From contig CP107851.1 in NCBI GenBank assembly GCA_036013505.1, positions 9,844,001 to 9,908,000 of the forward strand: a stretch of DNA of 64,000 nt, in the 5' to 3' direction. Positions 8,085 to 18,323 of this stretch are shown here, piece by piece. The number at the start of each line of letters is the position of its first letter. Position 1 is the first letter of the stretch. A program made the position numbers and the translations under genes. Under the pieces are notes generated by a model that was not told the origin of the DNA, searched no databases, and worked only from the letters and a program-made list of their open reading frames with translations. The DNA is from Streptomyces sp. NBC_00510. GTDB lineage: Bacteria > Actinomycetota > Actinomycetes > Streptomycetales > Streptomycetaceae.

Positions 8085-9440
8085 TCAGGCCAGGGGCGGG
8101 AGGGACAGCCGCATGCGGAGGCCGTGGTCCAGCGGCTCGGCGGTGATGGTGCCGCCGTGGGTGTCGGCGACCTGTTTGACAATGGCGAGCCCGAGTCCGG
8201 ACCCGGGGAGGGACCGGGCGGACGGCGAGCGGTAGAACCGGTCGAACACGAAGGGCAGGTCGTCCACCGGGATCCCCGGTCCCTGGTCGGTGACCGTGAG
8301 CGTGCCGTCGGGGGACACCTGGATCAGCACTTCGCCGCCATCCGGGCTCCATTTGACGGCGTTGTCGACGAGGTTGCCGACGGCGCGTTCCAACGCTTCG
8401 GGGTCGGCATGTACCAGGCACTCGGCCAGCTCCGTGCGGAGCGATACCCGGGGGCTGCGCCGGACTGTGCGGGCCACGACCCGCTCGGCGAGGAGATCGA
8501 GGCGGGTGTCCTCGGTGTGGACGTCCTGCTGCCCGTAGCGGGCGAGCTCCACCAGGTCGTTGACCAGGTCCCGGAGTTCCTGGGCCTGCGTGCGGGCCTG
8601 TTCGACGAGGGCAGGGGCCTGCGGATCGGCCAGGCCGGGGCTCTCGCTGAGCAGTTCCAGATTGGTGGTGATGCTCGTGAGCGGAGTGCGGAGCTCGTGC
8701 GACGCGTCGGCGACGAGCCGTCGCTGGGCCCTCACCGATTCCTCCACTGCCGCCATCATCGCGGTGAAGGAGCGTGCGAGCCGGGCAATCTCGTCGCGGC
8801 CCCGCACGTCGATGCGCGCCGTCAGATCCTGCGTTGCCGTTACGTGCTCGACCGTCTCGGTGAGCCGCCGCACCGGGCGCAGTACCCGGCTGGCCAGCAG
8901 CCGGGCGCCAAAGGCGGCCAGAAGGGTGCCGCCCGCAGTGATCACGGCGAGCAGGGCGGTGAGCCGGTCCAGGGTGGAGCCGACGACCGACTGACGGATG
9001 GAGGCCCGGACCAGCGCGCCGTCCCAGTCGGTGAGCGGCGCGGTGTACACCCGGTAGCTCAGCCCCTCGAACTCCGCGTCCTGGAAATACGCCGGCGCTT
9101 TGCCCAGGGCCACCTGGACGTCGTGCTTGGTGAGGGGAATGAAGCCGCCGCCCGGGCCGGGGGCGACCGGCGGGACCATGAACTGCAACTGCGTGGAGCC
9201 GACAGTGACCGGTGAGGTCGGCACCGTCAGACGTGTGCCTTCCCGTTCCATCTGCTGGACCTTGAACTTGAATTCCTTCAGCAACTGCGAGGCGTCCCGG
9301 TCAGCGGCGGACACCAGCACGTCGTCACTCTGCCGGTGCAGACCGTCGCTCAGCGAGGGATAGATGATCAGCGAGGCCAGCACCAGGGCCGCACAGACCA
9401 CGGCACCACCGGCCAGCGCGACCCTGTTGCGCAGGGTCAC
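8085..9440 (-). CDS. two-component sensor histidine kinase
   Basis: A 451-residue membrane kinase: TM helix about residues 6-28 ([19 protein letters not shown]), an extracytoplasmic sensor segment to about 145, a second TM with HAMP linker ([19 protein letters not shown]), HisKA box [14 protein letters not shown] with the phospho-His, then HATPase N box [14 protein letters not shown]1 DQGPGIP and G2 [22 protein letters not shown] at 9440 overlaps the TGA of the upstream response-regulator gene (GTGA), so translation was coupled. The partner is truncated, leaving this kinase without an intact local regulator. Confidence 0.93.
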   Translation of the reverse strand: MTLRNRVALAGGAVVCAALVLASLIIYPSLSDGLHRQSDDVLVSAADRDASQLLKEFKFKVQQMEREGTRLTVPTSPVTVGSTQLQFMVPPVAPGPGGGFIPLTKHDVQVALGKAPAYFQDAEFEGLSYRVYTAPLTDWDGALVRASIRQSVVGSTLDRLTALLAVITAGGTLLAAFGARLLASRVLRPVRRLTETVEHVTATQDLTARIDVRGRDEIARLARSFTAMMAAVEESVRAQRRLVADASHELRTPLTSITTNLELLSESPGLADPQAPALVEQARTQAQELRDLVNDLVELARYGQQDVHTEDTRLDLLAERVVARTVRRSPRVSLRTELAECLVHADPEALERAVGNLVDNAVKWSPDGGEVLIQVSPDGTLTVTDQGPGIPVDDLPFVFDRFYRSPSARSLPGSGLGLAIVKQVADTHGGTITAEPLDHGLRMRLSLPPLA

Positions 9441-9690
9441 GGTTCCTCCCGCAGCACATAGCCCAGTCCCCGCACCGTCTGCAGCAGCCGCGGCTCTCCA
9501 CCGGCCTCCAACTTGCCGCGCAGATAACTGATGTAGACCCACAGCGCATTGGACGAGGGACCGAAGTCGTACCCCCACACCGCCTCGAAGATCAGCGATG
9601 GGCTCAGCACTCGTCGCGGGTTACGCAAGAACAGTTCCAGCAGGGCGTACTCGGTACGCGTGAGTTCCAGCGTCCGCCCACGCCCGGGTG
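9437..9690 (-). pseudogene. OmpR-type response regulator, C-terminal DNA-binding half only
   Basis: Minus-strand codons read [55 protein letters not shown] and [13 protein letters not shown] then stop: the winged-helix domain of an OmpR/PhoB regulator. The receiver domain is missing; the sequence breaks at about 9690 into an unrelated gene on the other strand. It overlaps the kinase start by four bases. Confidence 0.85.
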
Positions 9691-10101
9691 GCCACTATCC
9701 GGCCCGAAGCGGCCTGCCACTGCCGCGCCCGCCAGTGCACCGCCCACGGCGACACCAAGGTGCTGTGCGCGGGCGGCGTCGTGCTGATCCTGCGTCATGA
9801 CCCCGCGGTCGGCCGAGTGTGGACGGTGGAAGAGGTCTGCCAGGTCTGTGCCCCGCTCATCCCGCACGCCAAGCCGATGGGGACCGCCGCTCGTCCCCGT
9901 CCGGCGGCGGCCAAGCCCGCCGCGACGGCGCCGATTCCGGCGCAGGCGCACGCGCGCGCAAGCGTGGCGGGCGGATTCTCGGCGGCGCCGCTGTTCTCCG
10001 CTCCCGCCGGCGCCGAGGACCCTGCGCCGCGCCGACGCTCTCCCCGGCCGCCTCAGCAGCGTCGCCGCCCGCGCCCGCAGCGCGGCGGCCAGGGCCGCTG
10101 A
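9688..10101 (+). CDS. hypothetical Cys-containing protein, possibly 5'-truncated
   Basis: 137 residues from GTG 9688. The first 60 residues look coding: [58 protein letters not shown], with five cysteines that could bind a metal; the remainder is a low-complexity Ala/Pro/Arg tail. The start coincides with the break in the response-regulator gene, so the true N-terminus may be lost. No family recognised. Confidence 0.5.
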   Translation: MATIRPEAACHCRARQCTAHGDTKVLCAGGVVLILRHDPAVGRVWTVEEVCQVCAPLIPHAKPMGTAARPRPAAAKPAATAPIPAQAHARASVAGGFSAAPLFSAPAGAEDPAPRRRSPRPPQQRRRPRPQRGGQGR

Positions 10102-10149
10102 CCGCTGCCGGGGTTTCAGCAGGTCGCGGCCGGGCGTTCCGCCCGACGG

Positions 10150-10554
10150 CCCGCGAAGGGGCGTGCCTCCGGGGAGGAGAAGCTGGAGTCGCTGATGGTG
10201 GAGGACAACGCAAGCGGTGAGCGCCGGGAGCTGCGGGTCGCGGCGCTATTCGTGTTCATCGGGGCCCGGCCGCACACGGAATGGCTCAAGGGCGTGTTGG
10301 CCCTGGACGAGAACGGCTTCATCCTCACCGGCGCCGACGCCCAGGCGGCGGCCGACCCGACCCTGTGGGACTCGCTCGGCCGGGGTCCGTTGCTGCTGGA
10401 GACCACCCTTCCCGGGGTCTTCGCCGCCGGCGACGTCAGGAGCGGCTCGGTCAAGCGGGTGGCCTCGGCGACCGGTGAGGGTGCCATGGCGATCCGCCTC
10501 GTGCACGAGCACCGGGGAAAGACGGGAAATCTGGTCCGCTCCACTGGCCCCTAG
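10150..10554 (+). pseudogene. thioredoxin reductase-like C-terminal fragment
   Basis: Codons from about 10150 read SGEEKLESLMVEDNASGERR, ALFVFIGARPHTEWLKGVLA, and LPGVFAAGDVRSGSVKRVAS, the C-terminal FAD-binding part of class II pyridine nucleotide-disulfide oxidoreductases (GVFAAGDVR motif). The FAD GxGxxG, NADPH domain and redox CxxC are absent, so only about one third remains. GTG 10195 could start a short product but it would lack function. Confidence 0.8.
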
Positions 10555-10972
10555 TCCAGGGGCGCCGGCCGGTGACGGGCCGGTCCCTGTCCTGCCGCTG
10601 GCTCTCTCCCTGACGACCCGTAGGCCGCCCGGCCCACCCCCCGGGCGTCCTGCCGGCCTGCGTCCAGCGAAACGCCGACGGTTTCCATGTGACGGGATGA
10701 ACCGAGCGAGGGAGAGGTAGACCCAGCATCGGGCTGGTGCCCGGCGAGCGGGTGCAACGACTCCGGTGTGAGCCGTAACGCTGCGGTGACTCAACGAGCA
10801 CGAACAGCATGGCGTGGAGGCAGGTGATGCCGATGAATCAAGGTGGAGGAGATCTGGCCTTACCTCCTGCACCTGCTGGCGGGGGCCAGCGTGTCACACG
10901 GCGTCGACGTCACCTCGGGGGCATCCTGTGGGCACTTGCGATCACGGGGCAGCCGACGAGAAGGGCCCAGTC

Positions 10973-12094
10973 ATGCGGGTGTCGCCTCAGGGCGTTACGG
11001 TCGTAGCTCTCCTGGCGGATCCGGATGCGCCGACGGAGATCGCGCAGCGCATGGCGCAGACACTTCCCACTCGGCTCGCCGACAAGTCGGGCCAGGGCCG
11101 ACGTTTCGACGTCGAGGTGGTCAGTGAGCCCTTCACCGCAGGGACCGAGGACCCGCCCACCTTGATGCGCCGGATCATGGACCGCGGAAGAGCTGAGAAC
11201 TGGGACATTGTTGTGGCCCTCACCGACCTCCCGCTCCAATCACACGGGCGCAAGCTCGTTGTGGATCTGAGTCACGAACACGGTTTGGCGCTGCTGTCTC
11301 TTCCTCCGTTGGGGGGTTTGCGTCTGCAGGCGAGGGCCCTGCGGGCCGTGGAAGAAGCCGTGCTTGGCTTGGCGGGTCCGCGGGCCACCGGGGCTGGAGG
11401 ACCTTCGCAAAATCAGCCGCTGCTCGGGCCCTTCGTCAGTCGTCTCGCGCCTATTCACCTGGGCCCGGTCGAAGAGGAGGAGACCGCTGATCTTCGGTAC
11501 GTCGTCAGCGGGCCGCGCGGTCACCTGAGGGTGCTCATCGGTATGGTCCGCGCCAACCGGCCGTGGCGGTTGGTGCCGGGCTTGTCGAAAGCCCTGGCGG
11601 CCGCACTCGCCACGGGAGCAGTCGCCACCGTGAACTCCACCATCTGGAGCCTGGCCGAGTACCTGAGCGCGCCACGCCTCGTGATCGCCATGGTCGGGTC
11701 TGTCGGGCTCATGATCGGCTGGCTGATCATCGACGCGCAGCTGTGGCATCGATCAACAGAGGTCTCGCCGGAGGCGAGGCAGAGGGCGAGGCTCTACAAC
11801 GCCTCGACGGTCGTGACCGTGGGTATCGGGGTGCTCGTCTGCTACGGCGGTTTGATTGTCATCAACCTGGTGTGGGCTCTGTTCATCATCAACGGCCAAG
11901 TGTTCGCTTCCGTGACACGAACCCCGCTGCACGCCGCGGAATACTTGACGTTGTCATGGTTCGTTGCTTCGGTCGCCACCGTGGGCGGCGCGCTGGGATC
12001 AGGCTTGGAGAGCGACGAGGCGATCCGGGCAGCCGCCTACTCCAAGCGCGAACAGGAACGTCGCCACATGCTCCAGGACGACCAGGGTGACTAG
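10973..12094 (+). CDS. hypothetical membrane protein with N-terminal soluble domain
   Basis: 373 residues; ATG 10973 preceded by GAGAAGGG. Residues 1-about 190 form a soluble alpha/beta-looking domain (VTVVALLADPDAPTEIAQRM, NWDIVVALTDLPLQSHGRKL, VVDLSHEHGLALLSLPPLGG); after that come four hydrophobic helices (LSKALAAALATGAVATVNST, LVIAMVGSVGLMIGWLIIDA, VVTVGIGVLVCYGGLIVINLV, LTLSWFVASVATVGGALGSG). No family recognised; similar proteins are common in actinomycetes. It stands alone, in opposite context to no obvious partner. Confidence 0.8.
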   Translation: MRVSPQGVTVVALLADPDAPTEIAQRMAQTLPTRLADKSGQGRRFDVEVVSEPFTAGTEDPPTLMRRIMDRGRAENWDIVVALTDLPLQSHGRKLVVDLSHEHGLALLSLPPLGGLRLQARALRAVEEAVLGLAGPRATGAGGPSQNQPLLGPFVSRLAPIHLGPVEEEETADLRYVVSGPRGHLRVLIGMVRANRPWRLVPGLSKALAAALATGAVATVNSTIWSLAEYLSAPRLVIAMVGSVGLMIGWLIIDAQLWHRSTEVSPEARQRARLYNASTVVTVGIGVLVCYGGLIVINLVWALFIINGQVFASVTRTPLHAAEYLTLSWFVASVATVGGALGSGLESDEAIRAAAYSKREQERRHMLQDDQGD

Positions 12095-12404
12095 CTGGTA
12101 ACCTGAGTTGGAGATGCGTCGTTTGTTGGTGGTCGTCCGGGTCCGAAGATTCCGCTGGTCGATCGGTGCGTGGCTATTTCGCGTCATGGGCCGACGGGGA
12201 CTCGGACGGTACGCCGCCGGAGCGCCGGGGCTCCGCCTGGCGGCCCAACTGCGGGACCACCGTTCCATCTGAACCGTGTGAACAGCCCACAGAGGCATGC
12301 CGGAGCCGCGGACCCCGTCGCACCAACTCCCGGGAGTCAGGCCCTTTGCGCCGTCTCCGTCCCTGCCGTGCTGCGCTCATGCCGCGGCACCAAAGGAAGC
12401 CATC

Positions 12405-13566
12405 ATGAAAGCAGCGGTATATGAAGGCCCGCGAACGGTCACAGTGAAGGACGTACCGGACGCGAAGATCGAGCACCCCTGCGACATCATCGTCAAGATC
12501 ACCTCCACCAACATCTGCGGTTCGGACCTGCACATGTACGAGGGCCGCACCTCGTTCGAGTCTGGCCGCACCCTGGGACACGAGAACATGGGCCAGGTCG
12601 TGGAGGTCGGCTCGGCCGTCCGCAAGGTCCAGGTCGGCCAGTATGTGGTCCTGCCCTTCAACATCGCCTGCGGCTGAGCGGGGTCTGACCAACTACTGCC
12701 TGACCATGCAGCCGGAACCGGCCCTCGCCGGAGCCGCGTACGGATTCGCCGACATGGGCCCTTACCAGGGCGGCCAGGCGGAACTGCTGCGCGTGCCCTA
12801 CGGCGACTTCAACGCGCTGCGTCTGGGCGAGGACGCCGCCGACCGGCAGACCGACTATGTGATGCTCGCCGACGTCTTCCCCACCGGCTATCACGCCACC
12901 GAGATGGCCCACGTCAAACCGGGCGACCAGACGATCGTCTTCGGGGCCGGTCCCGTCGGGCTGATGGCGGCCTACTCAGCCCTCCTCAAGGGCGCCGGCC
13001 GTGTCTGGGTAGCCGACCACCAGCCCGACCGGCTGCGCAAGGCGGAGGAGATCGGGGCCATCCCGATCAATACCGCCGAGCAGGAGCCTGCGGAGGTCGT
13101 CAAGGAGGCCACGCTCGGTCTGGGCGCCGACAACGGCTGTGAGTGCGTCGGCTACCAGGCACACGATCCCAAGGGACACGAGGACGCCAGCCTCACGATC
13201 AACGGACTGATCGACTCGGTCAGGTTCACGGGCGACATCGGCGTGGTGGGCGTGTTCCTGCCCCAGGACCCCGGCGGTGCCAAGGCCCAGGGGGAGTTGG
13301 AGGCGCAGGGCAAGGTCCCGATCGACTTCGGCATGATGTGGTTCAAGGGCCAGCACATGGGCACGGGGCAAGCGCCGGTGAAGAAGTACAACCGGGCGCT
13401 GCGGGATTTGATCGCCGGCGGGAAGGCAAAGCCGAGCTTCGTCGTCTCCCACGAGCTCAGCCTGGACGAGGCCCCCACCGCCTATGAGCACTTCGACGCC
13501 CGTGACGAGGGCTGGACCAAGGTGGTCCTGCATCCGAACGGACACGGCAACGGCCACAAGGGGTAA
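12405..13566 (+). pseudogene. zinc-dependent alcohol/formaldehyde dehydrogenase, broken by a small deletion
   Basis: Start ATG 12405. Frame 1 gives MKAAVYEGPRTVTVKDVPDA, the catalytic-zinc TNICGSDLHMYEG and TLGHENMGQVVEVG and reaches NIACG, then a TGA at 12674. The next frame continues ERGLTNYCLTMQPE, Rossmann VFGAGPVGLMAAYSALLKGA and ends at 13566. Relatives have about five extra codons with two or three cysteines between CG and ERGL; those bases are missing, which both shifts the frame and removes part of the structural zinc site. Otherwise full length (about 385 residues). Confidence 0.85.
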
Positions 13567-13876
13567 GGGACCCGAGGGCCGCCGTCCCGGCCGTTCCCCC
13601 GGGCCGGTCCGGGAGTCGGGTGGCGATCGCCCTGGCTTCGGCCGGGGCTGGACGGGCGACGATCGCCTGCGCTCTGAGCCGGCAGCGATCGCCCGCGCTC
13701 CGGCCCGGTGGAACGGACGGTGGACGCCCAGCAGTGTCCGCAGTGGCAGCACCCCGCCCCAGCGGCTGCCGCCGCCCTGTTCCTGGGCCCGTGCGGGAGG
13801 CTTCCTTGCCTGACGGCTGCCGCAGCTCAACCAGGCCGACGCGACCCGGCAGGGCGTTCCGGCTAGGCTCACACCC
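13567..13876. other. 310-bp intergenic region with repeated GATCGCC
   Basis: GCGATCGCC at about 13623, ACGATCGCC at about 13658 and GCGATCGCC at about 13685, spaced 27-35 bp, precede the FUSC gene. The central GCGATCGC is palindromic. They could be regulator sites or only GC-rich chance repeats; nothing else is visible. Confidence 0.3.
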
Positions 13877-16051
13877 GTGACGTGGCTGCGGGCCTTCGGG
13901 GAGGCCCTGCGATCCGGGCTCACGATCGAGGAGACGCGGCTGGAGCCCCTGCTCGCGCTGCGCACGGCTGCTGGGGTGGCGATCGTCGTCGGGCCGGCGC
14001 TGTGGCTGGTTTCCCCTGCGTACGCCGCGTCCGCCGCCCTCGGTGCCTACTCCGCGGGTGGGGCCACCTTCCAGCGCACCTGGCGTCCACGCAAGGTGAT
14101 CGCGCTCGGCGCGGGCGCGGGCCTGGCGCTCAGCACCTTCGTGGGCTACCTGGCAGCGGGGCGACTCGTGACGTTCCTCCCACTTCTGGCCATATGGGCC
14201 TTTCTCGCAGGGATGGCGTGGGCCGTCGGATCGACCGCTGGGATCGTCGCAGCCACGACCGTCGGCAGCATGCTGGTGACCATTACCCTGCCGACGAGCG
14301 TCGGGCGCGCCCTGGAGCACGCCGGGATCATCGCGCTCGGGGGCGTGGCACAGGCCGTGCTGATCTTGCTGTTCCCGATCCGCCGGTGGGGGGCGCATCG
14401 TGACGCGCTCGCCGACGCCCTGGCCGCCGTGGCGGACTACGCCCGCCGGCTGCGGCACGACCCGACCGCCCCGTTCGACCCGGAGCCGTTGATGACGGCC
14501 CGGGACGCGGCCGCCGTGACGCCATCACAGGCCCGCACCCGTCCCCCAGCCCTCCATGGCCCGCGGGGCCTGGCCGAGCGCATTCGGCCGGTCGTCGCCG
14601 CCCTCGCCGACCCGGACGTCGGCGCCCCGTCGGAGGGACCCGGGCGGGACCGGGCGCGGGAGTTGCTCAATGCGGCCGCCGACGTCCTGGACGCGGCCGC
14701 CCGTTCGATCCGCCGCGGCACTCCCGCCGAGGTGCCGCCCGGGAGCGCGGACGTCCTGCGTGTCGACGACGAGCATGAGGTGCTGGAGGGGCCCGCCCGG
14801 CAGGCCGCCGAGCAGCTCGTGGAACTACTCGGCGAGGCGTTGGAGATCGCCGGGAGCGGCGCGCGCGGGAAGACGCCCACGCCGCCCGGCACCGCGAGCG
14901 CCCAGTTTCTGGTGCGTCCGACAATGTTCCGGCTGCTCCCGGTCGTCGTCCGGGCGGTCCGCCGTGAGCTCCGCCGGGACTCGCCCGTGTTGCGGCACGC
15001 CATCCGCCTGGCGGCGGTGGCCACACTCGGCTATCTGATCGCTGCCTGGCTACCCCTGCACCACGGCTACTGGGCACCCATCGCCTCAGTGATGGTGATG
15101 CGGCCGGACTTCCACCGGACGTACGCGCGTGCGGTGGCCCGTCTTGCCGGGACCCTGGCCGGGGTCGCGCTCGCCACCGGGATGGTGCAGATCATCGGCC
15201 CGGACGCCAACGTGCTCGGCGCGCTGGCGGTGGTCTCGGCGGGCCTGTCGTACACGCTGATCCGTACCGGCTACGCCTACTCCCAGTGCTTCACTGCCGC
15301 GTACGTCGTCTTCCTGCTCGGCATGGGTGGCCAGGCATGGGAGCAGACAGTCCCGGAGCGGGTGGTGCTCACCCTGCTCGGCGGGGCCCTGGCCATGCTG
15401 GTGTACGTGGTGTTCCCCGCATGGGAGACGCCCCGGCTGCCGAGCCGGCTTGCGGACTGGCTCGCCGCCAACGGCCGCTACGCGGCCGCGGTGCTGCGCA
15501 GCTACGCCGAACCGACCCGGGAGCATCGCGCCGACATGCGCAGGGCACTGTTGGCTAGCAGGGAGGCACGTGCCGCCTGGCAGGAGGCCTACGACCGGGC
15601 AAGGCAGGAACCGGTCCGCCACAGGGGTCTGACGTCGCGCGAGGCGGAGGAGGCGCAGGAGGCGCTTAAGGGTTTCGGCCGGGCGGCGATGCTCATGGAG
15701 AGCCACGTCCCGCGGGCCGACAGCCGTTTCATCCCCGAGGCGGAGCGGTTCGCCGAGGCCCTGGAGGCGGACACCGCGCAGGCGGCAGACGACGTGCGCG
15801 AGCACCGGATTCCGGACTGGGGGCGCGTGGAGGAGGCGCTCCACGCGTGGGAGGGCGCCGCCGCCGGGGACCGGAGCACGGTGGTGCGGCGCGGGGCGGA
15901 ACTGCAGAAGCGGGCCTTGGAGGACCTCACGACGGCCGTCAGCCGCACACCCCTGGAACGGGACGTCGGCTCTGCACGCGAGGAGCAGCGGGTGCGGGCA
16001 GCCGTGGCGGCGGAAGGTGACGGATCAGGCCCCGCTCACCGGGGTGGGTGA
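13877..16051 (+). CDS. FUSC family (fusaric-acid-resistance-like) membrane protein
   Basis: 724 residues from GTG 13877. Two blocks of transmembrane helices (residues about 25-180: LRTAAGVAIVVGPALWLVSP ... FLPLLAIWAFLAGMAWAVG; and about 370-520: AIRLAAVATLGYLIAAWLPL, YWAPIASVMVMRPDFHRTYA, LLGGALAMLVYVVFPAWETP) alternate with large charged cytoplasmic segments, the layout of FUSC/YccS-type putative aromatic-compound exporters. The HGYWAPIASVMVMRPDF loop is the family hallmark. Substrate unknown. The 3' end overlaps the convergent PsiE-family gene by 27 bp. Confidence 0.88.
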   Translation: MTWLRAFGEALRSGLTIEETRLEPLLALRTAAGVAIVVGPALWLVSPAYAASAALGAYSAGGATFQRTWRPRKVIALGAGAGLALSTFVGYLAAGRLVTFLPLLAIWAFLAGMAWAVGSTAGIVAATTVGSMLVTITLPTSVGRALEHAGIIALGGVAQAVLILLFPIRRWGAHRDALADALAAVADYARRLRHDPTAPFDPEPLMTARDAAAVTPSQARTRPPALHGPRGLAERIRPVVAALADPDVGAPSEGPGRDRARELLNAAADVLDAAARSIRRGTPAEVPPGSADVLRVDDEHEVLEGPARQAAEQLVELLGEALEIAGSGARGKTPTPPGTASAQFLVRPTMFRLLPVVVRAVRRELRRDSPVLRHAIRLAAVATLGYLIAAWLPLHHGYWAPIASVMVMRPDFHRTYARAVARLAGTLAGVALATGMVQIIGPDANVLGALAVVSAGLSYTLIRTGYAYSQCFTAAYVVFLLGMGGQAWEQTVPERVVLTLLGGALAMLVYVVFPAWETPRLPSRLADWLAANGRYAAAVLRSYAEPTREHRADMRRALLASREARAAWQEAYDRARQEPVRHRGLTSREAEEAQEALKGFGRAAMLMESHVPRADSRFIPEAERFAEALEADTAQAADDVREHRIPDWGRVEEALHAWEGAAAGDRSTVVRRGAELQKRALEDLTTAVSRTPLERDVGSAREEQRVRAAVAAEGDGSGPAHRGG

Positions 16052-16564
16052 CGGCGCCGGCGGTGGGTAGCGCCGCGCTTCCTGAAGCGGGAAGTAGTCT
16101 CCCGGCCGCGTCGAGCGCCGCCACACGTACCCCGCTGTCGCCATCACGAGGATTAGCCCCGCCAGGATGAGCAGTTCGATCCCCTCGACGTTCCACCGGA
16201 AGGACTTCTCCGCTTCGGCCGTCACGATGAGCACCTTGCGAATGCCGGCAATCAGGCCGACGACGAGGAACGGCTCCGCGTCGAGGGTCTGGTTCCTGAT
16301 GGTGAGGCGGACGGTGTGGAGCAGTTCGGCCACGATGAACAGCACAAGGCCGTTGTCCAGGGCGGAGAGAACGACCGTCTCCTCGCGGTACGGCCCCTGG
16401 ATCGACCTGATGACGTCATGGACGACCCCGACAGTCAGAAGCCCCGCCAGCAGCACGAGGAGCGCCGCGACGACGAGATGGATGCCGTCCTCGATGAGCT
16501 GCAGGAGGCCCTGTAGCCGGCCGCCGCCCTCGATCTTCGGGAGAATGAGTCGCACAGTCAGCAT
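16025..16564 (-). CDS. phosphate-starvation-inducible PsiE family protein
   Basis: 179 residues with four predicted transmembrane helices (HLVVAALLVLLAGLLTVGVV, ALDNGLVLFIVAELLHTVRL, FLVVGLIAGIRKVLIVTAEA, LLILAGLILVMATAGYVWRR), the typical PsiE arrangement. ATG 16564 gives MLTVRLILPKIEGG; the frame is open to 16633 but that extension looks non-coding. Role of the family is not established in actinomycetes. Convergent and overlapping with the FUSC gene, so the two transcripts are antisense at their ends. Confidence 0.82.
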   Translation of the reverse strand: MLTVRLILPKIEGGGRLQGLLQLIEDGIHLVVAALLVLLAGLLTVGVVHDVIRSIQGPYREETVVLSALDNGLVLFIVAELLHTVRLTIRNQTLDAEPFLVVGLIAGIRKVLIVTAEAEKSFRWNVEGIELLILAGLILVMATAGYVWRRSTRPGDYFPLQEARRYPPPAPSPTPVSGA

Positions 16565-16757
16565 GCTAGGGGTCCCCCGGCCCATAGGCGCGGCGTGCTG
16601 CCGAACGGGTGGACAGCATTTCGTCGGTGCCACGTGTCCCTGAACGCCTGCTCAGATCGCCTATAAATTCGCAGGGTCAGTGCCTCATTAGAATTCCGGG
16701 TATTTGGTTTCCTGGAAATCGGCTACCGGCGAACGAGGCCCGCGGTGCCCTCGTGCA

Positions 16758-16842
16758 CTACAACCACCACCGCTGCCACACCGCACTCGGCGGCCACCCA
16801 CCCATCACCCGCGTGAACAACGCTCCCGGTCAATACAGCTAG
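16758..16842 (+). mobile_element. 3' remnant of an IS481 element
   Basis: 85 bp identical, apart from about one base, to the end of the IS481 element at 6940-7024, including HCHTALGGHPPITRVNNAPG and the final CTAG. The rest of the element is gone. Its CTAG supplies the stop codon of the Ku gene on the other strand. Confidence 0.88.
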
Positions 16843-17595
16843 CGCTTGTTTGCCGCCCGGATACTCGCCTCTAGCGCCGCCATCAGGTCCACGGCCGGCA
16901 CGGGCTCCTCGGGCTCTTCCAGGCCTGCGCCGGTCATCTTCGCGGCCACCAGCTGCTCCAGCGCGGCCGCGTAGTCGTCGTGCAGTGCGGCGATGTCCAC
17001 TCCGGCGAGCTCGTCCATGAGCAGCTCGGCGAGCTCCAGTTCCCGGTCTGTCACCGGGGCGTTCGAGGACAGGTCGTCTGGTTCGCGGATCTCCTCCGGC
17101 CACAGCAGCGTGTGGAGCACGAGCATGCCGTGGCGTGGCCTAATGACCGCCAGCCGTTCCCGGGTGCGCAAGGTGACCTTGGCGACGGCGACCGTCCCGT
17201 GCCGGGCCAGCGCTTCGACCAGGAGCGCGTACGGGCGCTGGCCCTGTTCGCCGGCTGCGCCGCCCAGAAGGGGCGGGAGTAGAGCACCGGGTCGACGTCT
17301 CGCTCGTCGACGAAGCCGAGGACGTCGACGGTGCGCTTCGTCGGGAGGGGGAGCGCGGCCAGGTCTTCATCGAGGAGCACGATGGTGCGGCCGTCGGGGC
17401 GCTCCCAGCCGCGCGATCTCCGACTGCGGGACCTCTACGTCTTCGCGCTCGCAGACCCTGCGGTGCCGGATGCGGGCTCCGTCGCTCACGTGGACCTGGT
17501 GGAATCCGGTGCCGTGCTCCTCGGTCGCCGAGTACAGGTGGATGGGGATGGTGACCAGGCCGGAAGCTGACGTAGCCGGTCCAGATCGCGCGCAT
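16839..17595 (-). pseudogene. Ku protein (non-homologous end joining), frameshifted
   Basis: Reading in three frames on the minus strand gives MRAIWTGYVSF, LVTIPIHLYSATEEHGTGFH, RIRHRRVCEREDVEVPQSEI, LDEDLAALPLPTKRTVDVLG, FVDERDVDPVLYSRPFWAAQ, then TRERLAVIRPRHGMLVLHTL and LPDDLSSN-like to ANKR and stop: a bacterial Ku of about 250 residues, which would bind DNA ends and recruit LigD. Frames change near 17564, 17385 and 17240, so no full Ku is made. The stop codon falls in the CTAG of the IS481 remnant. No ligD is seen in the window. Confidence 0.85.
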
Positions 17596-17764
17596 ACCGA
17601 CAGCGTGCAAGCCGGGGCAGTTCGCCGCGCGGGCTGCTGCTCCGGGCCGGTGACGGCCATTTTGCGCCGAATGCGGCTTACCGGAAGAGGTTGATCACCC
17701 TCCGGGTTAGGCTCCCGCACAGCATCATCCGCCGTATCGACCAGCGAATGCAGGAGCGCTGACC

Positions 17765-17986
17765 ATGCCCAAGACCCGCCTGAAGTGCCGCAACGCTTCT
17801 TCGGCCGCCGCTGTGGTGGCCGCCGGGAGCGAGCCAGGCGACCCGCAGCACACCGTCCGGCAGGACGGCCGCCACGTCGTCATCGCCTACGCCGACACGC
17901 GCTGGCCCTTCGACGTCGCCGAGTGGGCCGCACTGGAAGGGCACGCCAGCGACAAATCAGCCACCCGGGTCATGGCCAGCCTGTGA
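17765..17986 (+). CDS. small hypothetical protein
   Basis: 73 residues from ATG 17765, preceded by AGGAG at about 17751. Sequence SEPGDPQHTVRQDGRHVVIA and YADTRWPFDVAEWAALEGHA look coding, with strong GC third-position bias. No family recognised. It lies between the Ku remnant and the AraC gene. Confidence 0.6.
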   Translation: MPKTRLKCRNASSAAAVVAAGSEPGDPQHTVRQDGRHVVIAYADTRWPFDVAEWAALEGHASDKSATRVMASL

Positions 17987-18323
17987 ACCAGCGGGATTGA
18001 CACCCTCGTGAACGAGGTAGAAATGGGACGCGGCTTCGCCCTCCTCCACCTTGGGCGGAGCGCGGCCCGAATCGCCTCGTGCGCGGCTCGGGTCTCCCAG
18101 CGCCGGACTCTGGCACAACTCGCCGGCCGGGGTATCCGGGTTTTCCCGCAGTTTCCCGATCGCATGTCTGGGGGTGCCCCGCAGTCTCGCCCGGGAGGCG
18201 GTCGGTGACCGCGGCTGGGCTTTACCGTTGGCAGGGTACGGGCTTCCCGGCGTCGCGCGATGCGTGGACGCGTTGCGCAGGTCTCGGGAACGCAATGGCT
18301 CCCTGGCAATTTGCGAGGGCATC
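17987..18323. other. 337-bp leader region of the AraC gene
   Basis: No gene recognised. An in-frame extension of the AraC gene runs back to 18051 but reads as low-quality Arg/Gly/Pro sequence without a ribosome-binding site, so it is treated as non-coding leader. Confidence 0.4.
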
